Positions 1 through 6,786 of a DNA stretch of 15,113 nucleotides are shown here, in pieces. Numbering within the stretch: the stretch's first letter is position 1; every line of letters begins with the position of its first letter. The stretch lies in assembly GCA_913057765.1 (NCBI GenBank), contig CAJXPH010000043.1:1-15113 (forward strand), read 5' to 3'. The DNA is from an uncultured Campylobacteraceae bacterium (GTDB taxonomy: Bacteria > Campylobacterota > Campylobacteria > Campylobacterales > Arcobacteraceae). The position numbers and the translations under genes are program-made. Below the pieces are notes generated by a model. It worked only from the letters and a program-made list of their open reading frames with translations. It did no database searches and was not told the DNA's origin.

Positions 1-48
1 CGAGATCCTCTCTGGTCTCGTGGGCTCGGAGATGTGTATAAGAGACAG
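1..48 (+). other. Nextera i7 (Read 2) adapter, technical sequence
   Basis: Not biological. Positions 1-6 are the end of the Illumina P7 primer, 7-14 (CCTCTCTG) match the Nextera N708 index in adapter orientation, and 15-48 are the Read 2 transposase adapter ending in the mosaic-end motif AGATGTGTATAAGAGACAG. The organism's sequence begins at 49. The same adapter, in reverse complement, closes the window. Confidence 0.97.
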
Positions 49-171
49 GTTGTAATTCATGAATTAGCTCATATTAAACATAAAAATCATTCTAGAAGGT
101 TTTGGAATTTAGTTGAGGATTATTGTCCTAATTATAAAGAAAGAATGAAGTTATTTAAGACTTTTTTATAA
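49..171 (+). CDS. YgjP-like metallopeptidase, C-terminal fragment
   Basis: An open frame runs from the adapter junction to TAA at 169-171 and gives the last 40 residues of a protein whose start lies outside the window. It begins VVIHELAHIKHKNHSRRFW, which carries the HExxH zinc motif (HELAH) followed by the K/H-rich stretch and SRRFW typical of YgjP-like (formerly DUF45) metallopeptidases. In that family this helix and the few residues after it lie close to the C-terminus, so the fragment fits a normal end and not a truncation within the gene. Role: a predicted cytoplasmic zinc-dependent peptidase; substrates are not known to me. Its last 17 nt overlap the 3' end of the convergent DUF721-like gene. 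The absent 5' part was lost at the sequencing boundary. Confidence 0.85.
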   Translation, partial: VVIHELAHIKHKNHSRRFWNLVEDYCPNYKERMKLFKTFL

Positions 172-580
172 TATTTCTTATCTCTTCCATCTTTTCATGA
201 AGCTCTTCATTTTTAACATTGTTTTGAAATATGCCATAAGACCTTTCTTTAAATGAGTCCTCTTGATTTATTTTATCTTTATCTTTTTTCTTTTTTTCAA
301 TCTTATTTGTTACAAAAAACTTAACTTCCTCTACGTTAGCAATGTTAGCTTTTTTTAATAGTGCATTTATTAAACTCTTGTTATACTCAAACTCCATTTT
401 ATAAACAGGATGAGTTAGTACAAAGTATAGTATTTGTCGCTTTACATAGGCGAATTTTATACCTTTTTTGAGTTTCATTGGCAAGAGTTCTATAAACTTT
501 TGTATTGTTTCTTGTGTATTAATCTTTCTGAATTCAGGATTATTTTTAAGATGACAAAGAATTTCATTCATTTTTTTCAT
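155..580 (-). CDS. DUF721/DciA-like protein
   Basis: A 141-residue cytoplasmic basic protein with no signal peptide or membrane segment. The central part (about residues 45-90) has the DUF721 layout: a beta strand (QILYFVLTHPVYKMEF), a helix with paired leucines (NKSLINALLKK), then a second strand (VEEVKFFV). DUF721 includes DciA, the replicative helicase loader of many bacteria that lack DnaC, so a role in DnaB loading is possible, but the match here is by pattern only. The C-terminal third is a lysine-rich, charged tail likely to be disordered. Two starts are possible, ATG at 580 and ATG at 571; neither has a clear Shine-Dalgarno sequence. The 5' end overlaps the divergent lipoprotein gene by about 20-30 nt and the 3' end overlaps the metallopeptidase gene. 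The frame is clearly coding; the family name is moderately sure. Confidence 0.7.
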   Translation of the reverse strand: MKKMNEILCHLKNNPEFRKINTQETIQKFIELLPMKLKKGIKFAYVKRQILYFVLTHPVYKMEFEYNKSLINALLKKANIANVEEVKFFVTNKIEKKKKDKDKINQEDSFKERSYGIFQNNVKNEELHEKMEEIRNIIKKS

Positions 581-676
581 GCTATTATTATAGCAGGAGT
601 TTTATTATCTTTTAGCGGTTGTGGTTATAAAGGACCACCTGTTTATGAAGGTGATAAAAAGGAAGTAGTTAAATAA
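551..676 (+). CDS. LptM-like small lipoprotein
   Basis: A 41-residue lipoprotein precursor. The signal peptide (MTKNFIHFFH, then the hydrophobic AIIIAGVLLSF) ends in a lipobox SGC, with the acylated cysteine at residue 24, followed at once by GYKGPP. The CGxKGP signature after the cysteine is that of the LptM (YifL) family. In Escherichia coli LptM helps the outer-membrane LPS translocon LptD/LptE mature, and this distant relative may share the role, by inference only. The start at 551 is preferred over the longer frame from 434 because AGGA (536-539) lies 11 nt upstream and the peptide then begins as a normal signal sequence. It heads the nadB-nhaD operon: its TAA and the nadB ATG share one base (TAATG). 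Its start lies inside the divergent DUF721-like gene. Confidence 0.8.
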   Translation: MTKNFIHFFHAIIIAGVLLSFSGCGYKGPPVYEGDKKEVVK

Positions 677-2133
677 TGGTATATGATTATATTATTATAG
701 GTTCTGGAATTGCAGGTTTAAATGCAGCAAGGTTAATACCAAAATCAAAAAAAGTTTTGATTTTATGTAAAAAGTCTCCTTGGGAATGTAATACATTCTA
801 TGCTCAAGGTGGTATTGCAACAGCTGTTGACGATACTGATATCTCTGACCATATACAAGATACTCTAACGGCTGGTGCAAACTATAATGACAAAGAAGCT
901 GTTGAAGTATTGAGTAAAAACTCTTTAGAATGTATTAAAGATTTAATTGATAATGGCTTAGAATTTGACTTAAATGATAAAGGTGAATTAGCCTTTACAA
1001 AAGAGGCTGCACATAGTAGAAGTAGAATTTTACATGCTGATGGAGATGCAACAGGAAGAATGATGCATCTATTTTTATTAAGCCAATGTAAACACGATAT
1101 AGAAACTAATGCAGTGGTAAATGATTTACTTATAAAAGATGACATTTGTTATGGTGTTCAGTATTTTGTAAGTGAGACAGAAGAAAAAACTGCATATGCA
1201 CATAATACAATTATTGCAAGTGGTGGAATAGGCTCTATATATAAATATCATACAAATTCGACTGCAATTGCAGGTGAAATTCAAGGTATTTGTGCAGAGA
1301 AAGGTCTTGCTTTAAAAGATATGGAAATGATGCAATTTCATCCTACTGTATTTAAAGGTACTTCATTTGCCAGAAAAACACTTCTAAGTGAAGCTTTAAG
1401 AGGTGAGGGTGCTTACATTGTAGATGAAAATAATTATAGGTTTTTATTTGATTACCATAAAGATGGAGAACTTGCTCCTAGAGATGTAGTTGCACGTGCT
1501 ATATTTGATTATTTTCATAAAACTAAATTACTAATTTATTTATCTTTTGATAATTTTGAAAAGACTTTTTTTAGAAAAAGATTCCCAAATATTTATGCAA
1601 ACCTAGATGACCTTGGTTATGATTTGCCTTTTGAAAAAGTTCCAATCTCACCTGCCTTTCATTATGCAATGGGTGGAATACAAACAGATATTAATGCAAA
1701 AGTTTTAAAGATGAAAAATCTATATGCAATAGGTGAAGCTGCTTGTTCTGGAGTTCATGGAGCTAATAGATTGGCGTCAAACTCGCTACTTGAAGGTATT
1801 GTCTTTTCTAAAATTGCAGTTTCGAATTCTATGGAAGAAAATTTCAAAATTTCATACGAAAATTATACTAGTATTATAAAATCTTATGTTCGTAATCAAA
1901 ACATTGATAAAGATATAAAAAATATTTTAAGAAAAATCATGTGGGATAATGCTGCAATTGTAAGAGAAGAATCTAAATTAAATGACTCTTTGAAACAAAT
2001 AGAAACATTTTTAAAAGAAGATGTTGGCAGATTATTATTTTTAAGGTTGCTTACGGCAAAATCTATTCTAATAGCTGCAATTGATAGAAAAAAATCACTT
2101 GGAGCACACTTTATTAAGGAGAAACAATGTTAA
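676..2133 (+). CDS. nadB: L-aspartate oxidase
   Basis: A 485-residue cytoplasmic flavoenzyme that oxidises L-aspartate to iminoaspartate, which NadA condenses to quinolinate for NAD synthesis. The FAD-binding dinucleotide fold is at the N-terminus (GSGIAG, residues 9-14). Hallmarks of the NadB/succinate dehydrogenase flavoprotein family follow: YAQGGIA (42-48), HSRSRILHADGDATG (113-127), MMQFHPT (218-224), EALRGEGA (239-246), LAPRDVVARA (266-275), HYAMGGI (329-335) and GEAACSGVHGANRLASNSLLEG (353-374). YAQGGIA and HSRSRILHADGD separate it from succinate dehydrogenase and fumarate reductase subunits. The helical C-terminal domain is present but the protein is shorter than the roughly 540-residue E. 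coli enzyme. Its ATG overlaps the lipoprotein stop and its end overlaps nhaD by 7 nt, so the three genes are probably translationally coupled. Confidence 0.95.
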   Translation: MVYDYIIIGSGIAGLNAARLIPKSKKVLILCKKSPWECNTFYAQGGIATAVDDTDISDHIQDTLTAGANYNDKEAVEVLSKNSLECIKDLIDNGLEFDLNDKGELAFTKEAAHSRSRILHADGDATGRMMHLFLLSQCKHDIETNAVVNDLLIKDDICYGVQYFVSETEEKTAYAHNTIIASGGIGSIYKYHTNSTAIAGEIQGICAEKGLALKDMEMMQFHPTVFKGTSFARKTLLSEALRGEGAYIVDENNYRFLFDYHKDGELAPRDVVARAIFDYFHKTKLLIYLSFDNFEKTFFRKRFPNIYANLDDLGYDLPFEKVPISPAFHYAMGGIQTDINAKVLKMKNLYAIGEAACSGVHGANRLASNSLLEGIVFSKIAVSNSMEENFKISYENYTSIIKSYVRNQNIDKDIKNILRKIMWDNAAIVREESKLNDSLKQIETFLKEDVGRLLFLRLLTAKSILIAAIDRKKSLGAHFIKEKQC

Positions 2134-3509
2134 AAGTTTTAATGACATTACTGTTTACATCAGTAGCGTTATTTGCTAGCTCAGGTGCTAGTGCAGGTGA
2201 AATTCCTGATATAACAATGACATGGGTTGGATTCGCTTGTTTATTTATTTTCGTAGTAGGTTACTATTTTGTAGCTGCTGAAGAAAAGTATGAAATTGAT
2301 AAGGCAAAACCTGCTTTATTTATTGGTACATTTATGTTTATGTTGGTAGCTTTATATTATTCGTTAAATCATATGAATATGGATTTAGTACATACTCAAG
2401 CTCAACATCTAATTTTAGAAATAGCGGAGATTTTCTTCTTCTTATTCGTTGCGATGACATACATTGAATCTTTGATTCATATGAGTGTTTTTGATGCTTT
2501 AAAATATAAGTTAGTTTCAAAAGGATATACATATAGAAAGCTATTCTGGGTAACTGGTATTATTGCATTCTTCCTATCTCCTATAGCAGATAACTTAACA
2601 ACAGCTCTTATTTTATCAACTGTATTAATTACAATTGAAAAAACAAGAAAAGATTTCTTAGTACCAGGTGCTATTAATATCGTTGTTGCGGCAAATGCAG
2701 GTGGTGCTTGGTCTCCATTTGGTGATATTACTACACTTATGGCATGGACTGCAGGAAAAGGGTCATTTACTGATTTCTTATTCTTATTTCCAGCTTCAAT
2801 TGTAGGTTACATAGTAACAGCGGTAATTCTTTCTAAGTTTGTTCCAAATGAAGTACCAGAATTTGATGTTACAAAAGAAGTGAAACCTAAAATGTCTGAA
2901 GGTGCTAAAGTAGTTATGGGACTTGGTGTATTTACGATTTTCTGTGCTGTAATGTCTCACCAAGTATTACATTTACCAGCTATGTGGGGTATGATGTTTG
3001 GTCTTTCTTTACTTAAAGTTTATTCTTATGGACTTAAAAAGAAATATGGAGTAGATCACTTTAATATCTTCCATTCAATGGCAAAGATTGAAAACAATAC
3101 TTTAATGTTCTTCTTCGGTATTCTTGCCGCAGTTGGTGCCTTATACTTCATTGGATGGTTAGGGTTAGCAGCAGTAGTTTATGATCCTAGTGTACTTGGT
3201 CCTACTTGGTCAAATATTGGAGTTGGATTCCTTTCTGCTATTGTTGATAACGTTCCAGTTATGTCAGCAGTACTTAAAGCATCTCCTGAGATGGGACTTG
3301 ATCAATGGATGCTTGTAACACTTACAGCGGGTGTTGGTGGATCGATGATTTCATTTGGTTCAGCAGCAGGTGTTGGTGTTATGGGTAAACTTCATGGTAT
3401 TTATACATTCGGTGCACATATGAAATATGCATGGACTATTGTTATAGGTTATTTTGTATCTATTGCAGTATGGTATGTTCAGTATCAAATGTTAGGAATT
3501 GGACACTAA
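2127..3509 (+). CDS. nhaD: NhaD-family sodium/proton antiporter
   Basis: A 460-residue inner-membrane protein with about 12-13 hydrophobic segments after a cleavable-looking N-terminal leader (MLKVLMTLLFTSVALFASSGASAG). It is predicted to expel Na+ (or Li+) in exchange for H+. Family motifs include SPIADNLTTALIL (151-163), AANAGGAWSPFGDITTLMAW (188-207), SAIVDNVPVMSAV and GGSMISFGSAAGVGVMG. D155, N156, N190, D200 and T202 sit where polar residues important for Vibrio NhaD transport have been described. A strong AAGGAG (2115-2120) precedes the ATG, which lies within the last codons of nadB. Operon position with nadB is close and is followed by a clear terminator. Presence of NhaD fits a marine or brackish life, by inference. 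Confidence 0.93.
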   Translation: MLKVLMTLLFTSVALFASSGASAGEIPDITMTWVGFACLFIFVVGYYFVAAEEKYEIDKAKPALFIGTFMFMLVALYYSLNHMNMDLVHTQAQHLILEIAEIFFFLFVAMTYIESLIHMSVFDALKYKLVSKGYTYRKLFWVTGIIAFFLSPIADNLTTALILSTVLITIEKTRKDFLVPGAINIVVAANAGGAWSPFGDITTLMAWTAGKGSFTDFLFLFPASIVGYIVTAVILSKFVPNEVPEFDVTKEVKPKMSEGAKVVMGLGVFTIFCAVMSHQVLHLPAMWGMMFGLSLLKVYSYGLKKKYGVDHFNIFHSMAKIENNTLMFFFGILAAVGALYFIGWLGLAAVVYDPSVLGPTWSNIGVGFLSAIVDNVPVMSAVLKASPEMGLDQWMLVTLTAGVGGSMISFGSAAGVGVMGKLHGIYTFGAHMKYAWTIVIGYFVSIAVWYVQYQMLGIGH

Positions 3510-3533
3510 TTAAGAGAGTCTATTACTAATTTT

Positions 3534-3570
3534 AAAAGCTTCTTAGGACTTCCTAAGAAGCTTTTTTTTT
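3534..3570 (+). terminator. Strong rho-independent terminator after nhaD
   Basis: AAAAGCTTCTTAGGA (3534-3548) and TCCTAAGAAGCTTTT (3551-3565) are exact reverse complements. The innermost pairs cannot close over 2 nt, so the RNA would form a stem of about 14 bp with a 4-nt loop, running straight into nine T (3562-3570). It starts 25 nt after the nhaD stop and ends transcription of the lptM-like/nadB/nhaD operon before guaA. Confidence 0.95.
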
Positions 3571-3611
3571 GCCTAAAAAAACGCTTTATAAAATATAAAT
3601 TACTTTTTCGA

Positions 3612-3642
3612 TATAATGCGACTTTATATAAGAAATAAAGGA
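3612..3642 (+). promoter_or_regulatory. guaA promoter -10 box and ribosome binding site
   Basis: TATAAT at 3612-3617, after a T-rich stretch (TTACTTTTTCGA) typical of Campylobacterota sigma-70 promoters, with no clear -35 box. AAGGA at 3638-3642 lies 9 nt before the ATG at 3652. An in-frame ATG at 3616 falls inside the -10 box, so it would not be transcribed from this promoter; this decides the guaA start at 3652. Confidence 0.75.
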
Positions 3643-3651
3643 ATTTATTTA

Positions 3652-5187
3652 ATGAAACATGTACCAATAGTTGTATTAGATTTCGGTAGTCAATATACAC
3701 AAATTATTGCAAGAAAATTAAGAGAAGCTGGTGTTTATTCTGAGATTGTACCTTACAATGAAAGAATCGAAGATATTTTAGCTAGAACGCCAAAAGGTAT
3801 TATCCTTTCAGGTGGACCTGCATCAGTATATGCACAAGATGCTTATCATCCAGATGATCAAATTTTTAATTTAGGACTTCCTATTTTAGGAATTTGTTAT
3901 GGAATGCAACTTATTTCTCAATTTTTTGGTGGTTCAGTAATACCTGCTGATCATCATGAATATGGAAAAGCAAAATTAAAATTTGAAAAAGATAATCCTA
4001 TCTTTAAAGATACAGATGATGGTCAAATTGTTTGGATGTCTCATGGAGATAAAGTTGATGAGTTAGCATCTGGTTTTGAAGTTATTGGAACATCTGAAAA
4101 CTCTCCATATGCTGCAATAGCGAATGAAGCTGAAGACATTTATGCTTTCCAATTTCATCCGGAAGTTTATCATTCAGCACAAGGTTCTAAAATTCTTAAA
4201 AACTTTGCAAAACATATTTGTGGATGTGAATCTACTTGGAATATGGGTGGCTTTGCAAAAGAACAAATTAAAAAGATTCAAGAGCAAGTAGGGGACAAAA
4301 AAGTTCTTTGTGGTGTATCTGGTGGAGTTGATTCTTCAGTAGTTGCTACATTACTTGCTGAAGCTATTGGTGACCAAGTTATCCCTGTATTTGTTGATAA
4401 CGGATTATTAAGAGCAAATGAAAGAGAACAAGTTCAAGCTATGTTCAAAGCAAGAGGTGTTAAGTTAATAACTGTTGATGCCTCTGAGCAATTCTTATCA
4501 AAATTAGAAGGTGTTACTGATCCTGAAAGAAAAAGAAAAATCATTGGTGAAACTTTTATTGAAGTATTTGATATCGAAGCAAAAAAACACGATGGAATTG
4601 AGTTCTTAGCACAAGGTACACTTTATACAGACGTTATTGAATCAGTATCTGTTAAAGGTCCTTCAAAAACTATCAAATCTCACCACAACGTTGGTGGTCT
4701 TCCTGATTGGATGACATTTGATTTAATTGAACCATTAAGAGAAATCTTCAAAGATGAAGTAAGACTTCTAGGCCTTGAATTAGGACTTCCAAGAGATATG
4801 ATTGGACGACATCCTTTCCCTGGACCAGGACTTGCTATTAGAGTTATGGGTGATGTTAATACTCCTGATTTAGAAATACTAAGAAAAGCTGACACTATTA
4901 TGTTAGATGTTCTTCATGCAACAGGTTTATATGACAAAACATGGCAAGCATTTACAGTTTTACTAAACGTAAAATCAGTAGGTGTTATGGGTGATAACAG
5001 AACTTATGATAACACTGTATGTGTTAGAATTGTAGAAGCAACAGATGGGATGACAGCAACTTTTGCACATATCCCTCATGATGTATTAGAAACAATCTCA
5101 AGAAGAATCATCAACGAAGTTGATGGAATCAACAGAGTAGTTTATGATATATCTTCAAAGCCACCAGCAACAATCGAGTGGGAATAA
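3652..5187 (+). CDS. guaA: GMP synthase (glutamine-hydrolysing)
   Basis: A 511-residue cytoplasmic enzyme that converts XMP to GMP using ATP and glutamine, the last step of de novo guanine nucleotide synthesis. The N-terminal class I glutamine amidotransferase domain (1 to about 195) has the nucleophile C82 in GICYGMQ and the H169/E171 pair in FHPEV. The ATP-pyrophosphatase domain follows with the P-loop SGGVDSS at 223-229. The C-terminal dimerisation domain carries HPFPGPGLAIR, the stretch LLNVKSVGVMGDNRTYDN and the final KPPATIEWE, which is the family's standard end. Length is normal. The start at 3652 is supported by the ribosome binding site and the promoter position. It has its own promoter and is monocistronic. 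A decayed copy of residues 426-449 lies at 6708-6777. Confidence 0.97.
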   Translation: MKHVPIVVLDFGSQYTQIIARKLREAGVYSEIVPYNERIEDILARTPKGIILSGGPASVYAQDAYHPDDQIFNLGLPILGICYGMQLISQFFGGSVIPADHHEYGKAKLKFEKDNPIFKDTDDGQIVWMSHGDKVDELASGFEVIGTSENSPYAAIANEAEDIYAFQFHPEVYHSAQGSKILKNFAKHICGCESTWNMGGFAKEQIKKIQEQVGDKKVLCGVSGGVDSSVVATLLAEAIGDQVIPVFVDNGLLRANEREQVQAMFKARGVKLITVDASEQFLSKLEGVTDPERKRKIIGETFIEVFDIEAKKHDGIEFLAQGTLYTDVIESVSVKGPSKTIKSHHNVGGLPDWMTFDLIEPLREIFKDEVRLLGLELGLPRDMIGRHPFPGPGLAIRVMGDVNTPDLEILRKADTIMLDVLHATGLYDKTWQAFTVLLNVKSVGVMGDNRTYDNTVCVRIVEATDGMTATFAHIPHDVLETISRRIINEVDGINRVVYDISSKPPATIEWE

Positions 5188-5300
5188 TATTTTTGCCGTA
5201 ATTTCGGCGCATCTTTCACCGAATTCTAGCTTCGATGTACTTGTAGTACACCTTCGCTAGACTTCGGCAAAACCTACACCAAACTTCCGACAAAAATAAT
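5186..5300. repeat. 115-nt imperfect palindrome (extended hairpin)
   Basis: Reading the two strands against each other from 5186 and from 5300 gives the same sequence with scattered mismatches: ATTTTTGcCGg, CCGAA.TCTAGC and TGTACT recur at mirrored positions around base 5243. The core is TGTACT-TGT-AGTACA (5236-5250), flanked by CTAGC/GCTAG and, further out, by TTCGG/CCGAA and ATTTTTG/CAAAAAT. It starts within the guaA stop codon. The T-run on the left arm and A-run on the right arm are at the outer ends, so on either strand the full hairpin would not be followed by a typical U tract. The higher G+C than its surroundings and the full-length symmetry suggest a dispersed MITE-like or REP-like element, by inference. 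Confidence 0.75.
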
Positions 5301-5367
5301 CTTTAGAAATTATATTTTAATATTTTTTAGCTAATATAGTTTATAAATAAAATTCTATAGGTATATT

Positions 5368-5637
5368 ATGAAAAAAGAAACTGAACCACAAAAAATTCAA
5401 ATTATTGGACCTGTCAACACAAATACAGAGAATCCTTGGCGTAAAAAAGAAGAATATATAAAAGAGCAGGCACAAATGACTAAAATATATAATTGGTCTA
5501 GAATTACTGCTATTTCTGCTATTGTAACTGCATTTTTTACTGCTATTTTAGCTGTTACTGCAATTATTGAAATAAAAAATATTTCTAAACAAACTTTGGA
5601 ATATCAAGAAAAACAAAATTTAGCTAATAAAGATTGA
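5368..5637 (+). CDS. Small single-helix membrane protein, unknown
   Basis: An 89-residue protein with a charged, hydrophilic N-terminal half (about 1-48, several lysine and glutamate residues), one strong transmembrane helix (about 49-70, TAISAIVTAFFTAILAVTAII) and a short charged coiled-coil-like tail. No signal peptide is visible, and I do not recognise a family. The ATG at 5368 is preceded by a weak AGGT, so initiation evidence is modest. It stands alone between two repeat structures, downstream of guaA and upstream of the DUF1853 gene, in the same direction. The composition (KKEE followed by one helix) is common among small accessory membrane proteins of prophages and islands, but nothing ties it to a particular system. 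Confidence 0.6.
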   Translation: MKKETEPQKIQIIGPVNTNTENPWRKKEEYIKEQAQMTKIYNWSRITAISAIVTAFFTAILAVTAIIEIKNISKQTLEYQEKQNLANKD

Positions 5638-5650
5638 ATAGTTGTAATCG

Positions 5651-5754
5651 CAGCCTTTGTTAAAGCAGAAAATAAATTCAAAACTGTAGGGAAGCTTTGC
5701 CTTTAACCATTTGGCTGGTGGCTTTTTGTTTTACTTTTTGCTATCAAAAAGTAA
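5651..5754. repeat. Nested inverted repeats, possible dispersed element
   Basis: CAGCCTTTGTTAAAG (5651-5665) and CTTTAACCATTTGGCTG (5701-5717) form an imperfect inverted pair. After GGTGGCTTTTTG comes a perfect 10-bp hairpin, TTACTTTTTG-CTAT-CAAAAAGTAA (5731-5754). The hairpin may act as a terminator for the small membrane gene, although no U tract follows it. The arrangement resembles palindromic intergenic repeats, but no second copy lies in this window. Confidence 0.4.
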
Positions 5755-5791
5755 TAAAAGTAAATTTATACCTTTTTGAGTATTATATTAA

Positions 5792-6607
5792 ATGAATAAT
5801 TTAAAAACCCAATTTTTAGGCTTTATGAATACGCCTTCTTTATTTAAAGAATTGAATGGTCTCAATCAGATTGAACTAGATATAAATGAAATAAAAGATT
5901 TTGATTTTACACAATTAAATATTACTTCTAAACTTACTTTAGGAAGTAGAATAGAACGTTTTTTCGAGTTTTATATACAGCAGTCAAAAAACTATGATTT
6001 AATAAAAAACAATATACAAATTATAAATAATAAACAAACTCTTGGAGAATTAGATTTTCTACTTTATGATAAAAAAGCAAAAAAATATTTACATGTAGAA
6101 CATGTATACAAGTTTTATTTATATGATGACTCTTTCCCAAATGAAATTGATAGGTATATAGGTCCAAATAAAAATGATACATTTGTAAAAAAACTAGCAA
6201 AGCTAAAAAATAAACAACTTCCTTTATTATATAAAAATGAAACACAAGAGTATTTAGAAGGTATAGATATAAATTCTTTTGAACAAAAAATTTGTTTTAA
6301 AGGGAATATCTATGTTCCAATTGATTTATTAGGTAAAGATATACCTATAATAAATAACTCTTGTGTAAGAGGTTTTTATATTAGCTCTAAAGAGTTTATA
6401 AAACAAAAACACTTTAGAGAGTTTGAATACTTTTTACCTCCAAGAGATGATTGGGTTAGTGATTGTAATACAAATGAAATATGGACAACTTTTGATGAAG
6501 TAATAGATGAAATAGATTTATTGTTAAATCGCCAGAAATCTCCTCTTATTTGGTTGAAAAATATAAAAGAAAATAAAACTCAAAGCTTTTTTGTTACTTG
6601 GCGGTAA
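5792..6607 (+). CDS. DUF1853 family protein
   Basis: A 271-residue cytoplasmic protein with no signal or membrane segment. The DUF1853 signature is clear: LGSRIERFFEFYI (50-62), then TLGELDFLLYD (83-93), then HVEHVYKFYLYD (101-112), IGPNKNDTF (123-131) and KLAKLKNKQLPLL (134-146). Function is unknown. The order conserved glutamate (E55), E86/D88 after a strand, then E103 and K107 after another strand recalls the active-site layout of PD-(D/E)XK nucleases, though the spacing is ExxxK and not the classic ExK, so a nuclease call is inference only. The length is near the family norm and the frame is intact. No clear Shine-Dalgarno precedes the ATG at 5792. It lies alone between the repeat block and the guaA relic. 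Confidence 0.88.
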   Translation: MNNLKTQFLGFMNTPSLFKELNGLNQIELDINEIKDFDFTQLNITSKLTLGSRIERFFEFYIQQSKNYDLIKNNIQIINNKQTLGELDFLLYDKKAKKYLHVEHVYKFYLYDDSFPNEIDRYIGPNKNDTFVKKLAKLKNKQLPLLYKNETQEYLEGIDINSFEQKICFKGNIYVPIDLLGKDIPIINNSCVRGFYISSKEFIKQKHFREFEYFLPPRDDWVSDCNTNEIWTTFDEVIDEIDLLLNRQKSPLIWLKNIKENKTQSFFVTWR

Positions 6608-6707
6608 ATAAAGTATATAATTCAACTCCTTAGAATGTAAATGTATATAAGGTAAATTATCCTTTGGATTATAAATATTCTAGTGCTAAATATTGCTCAC
6701 AATAACG

Positions 6708-6777
6708 TTATATTAGAAAACATAGTAAGTATGAAGTACTTATAAACGTTAAATCAGTTGGAATAATGGGCGATAAT
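6708..6777 (+). pseudogene. Decayed fragment of a second guaA copy
   Basis: These 70 nt align with guaA 4927-4998 (residues 426-449) with about 52 identities by hand count and one 2-nt gap. From 6736 the frame reads VLINVKSVGIMGDN against VLLNVKSVGVMGDN in the intact gene. Upstream of that, the guaA codons GAC, TGG and CAA correspond to TAG, TAG and TAA here, and the 2-nt gap shifts the frame, so it cannot be functional. Most differences in the 6736-6777 part are at third codon positions or give conservative changes. The sequences therefore diverged while both were under selection, and decay followed later. The similarity fades upstream of about 6690 and stops by 6780, next to the stop codon of the convergent lipoprotein gene. 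Confidence 0.82.
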
Positions 6778-6786
6778 ATAGAAGGT

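Noticed and set aside
434..550. Longer N-terminus for the LptM-like lipoprotein, from ATG at 434
   Set aside because: It would bury the signal peptide and lipobox behind 39 residues and overlap the DUF721-like gene much further; ATG at 551 has a ribosome binding site and gives a normal lipoprotein precursor.
3616..3651. guaA start at ATG 3616
   Set aside because: This ATG lies in the TATAAT box of the promoter, and the extra 12 residues do not belong to the GMP synthase family; AAGGA supports 3652.
4680..4895. Minus-strand open frame inside guaA, and similar ones inside nadB, nhaD, the DUF1853 gene and the pseudouridine synthase gene
   Set aside because: All lie opposite strongly conserved coding sequence and show no start signals or recognisable protein features.
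5186..5300. Integrase attachment site at the guaA 3' end
   Set aside because: No integrase gene and no second copy of the guaA terminal bases occur in the window; the structure is palindromic, not a direct repeat.
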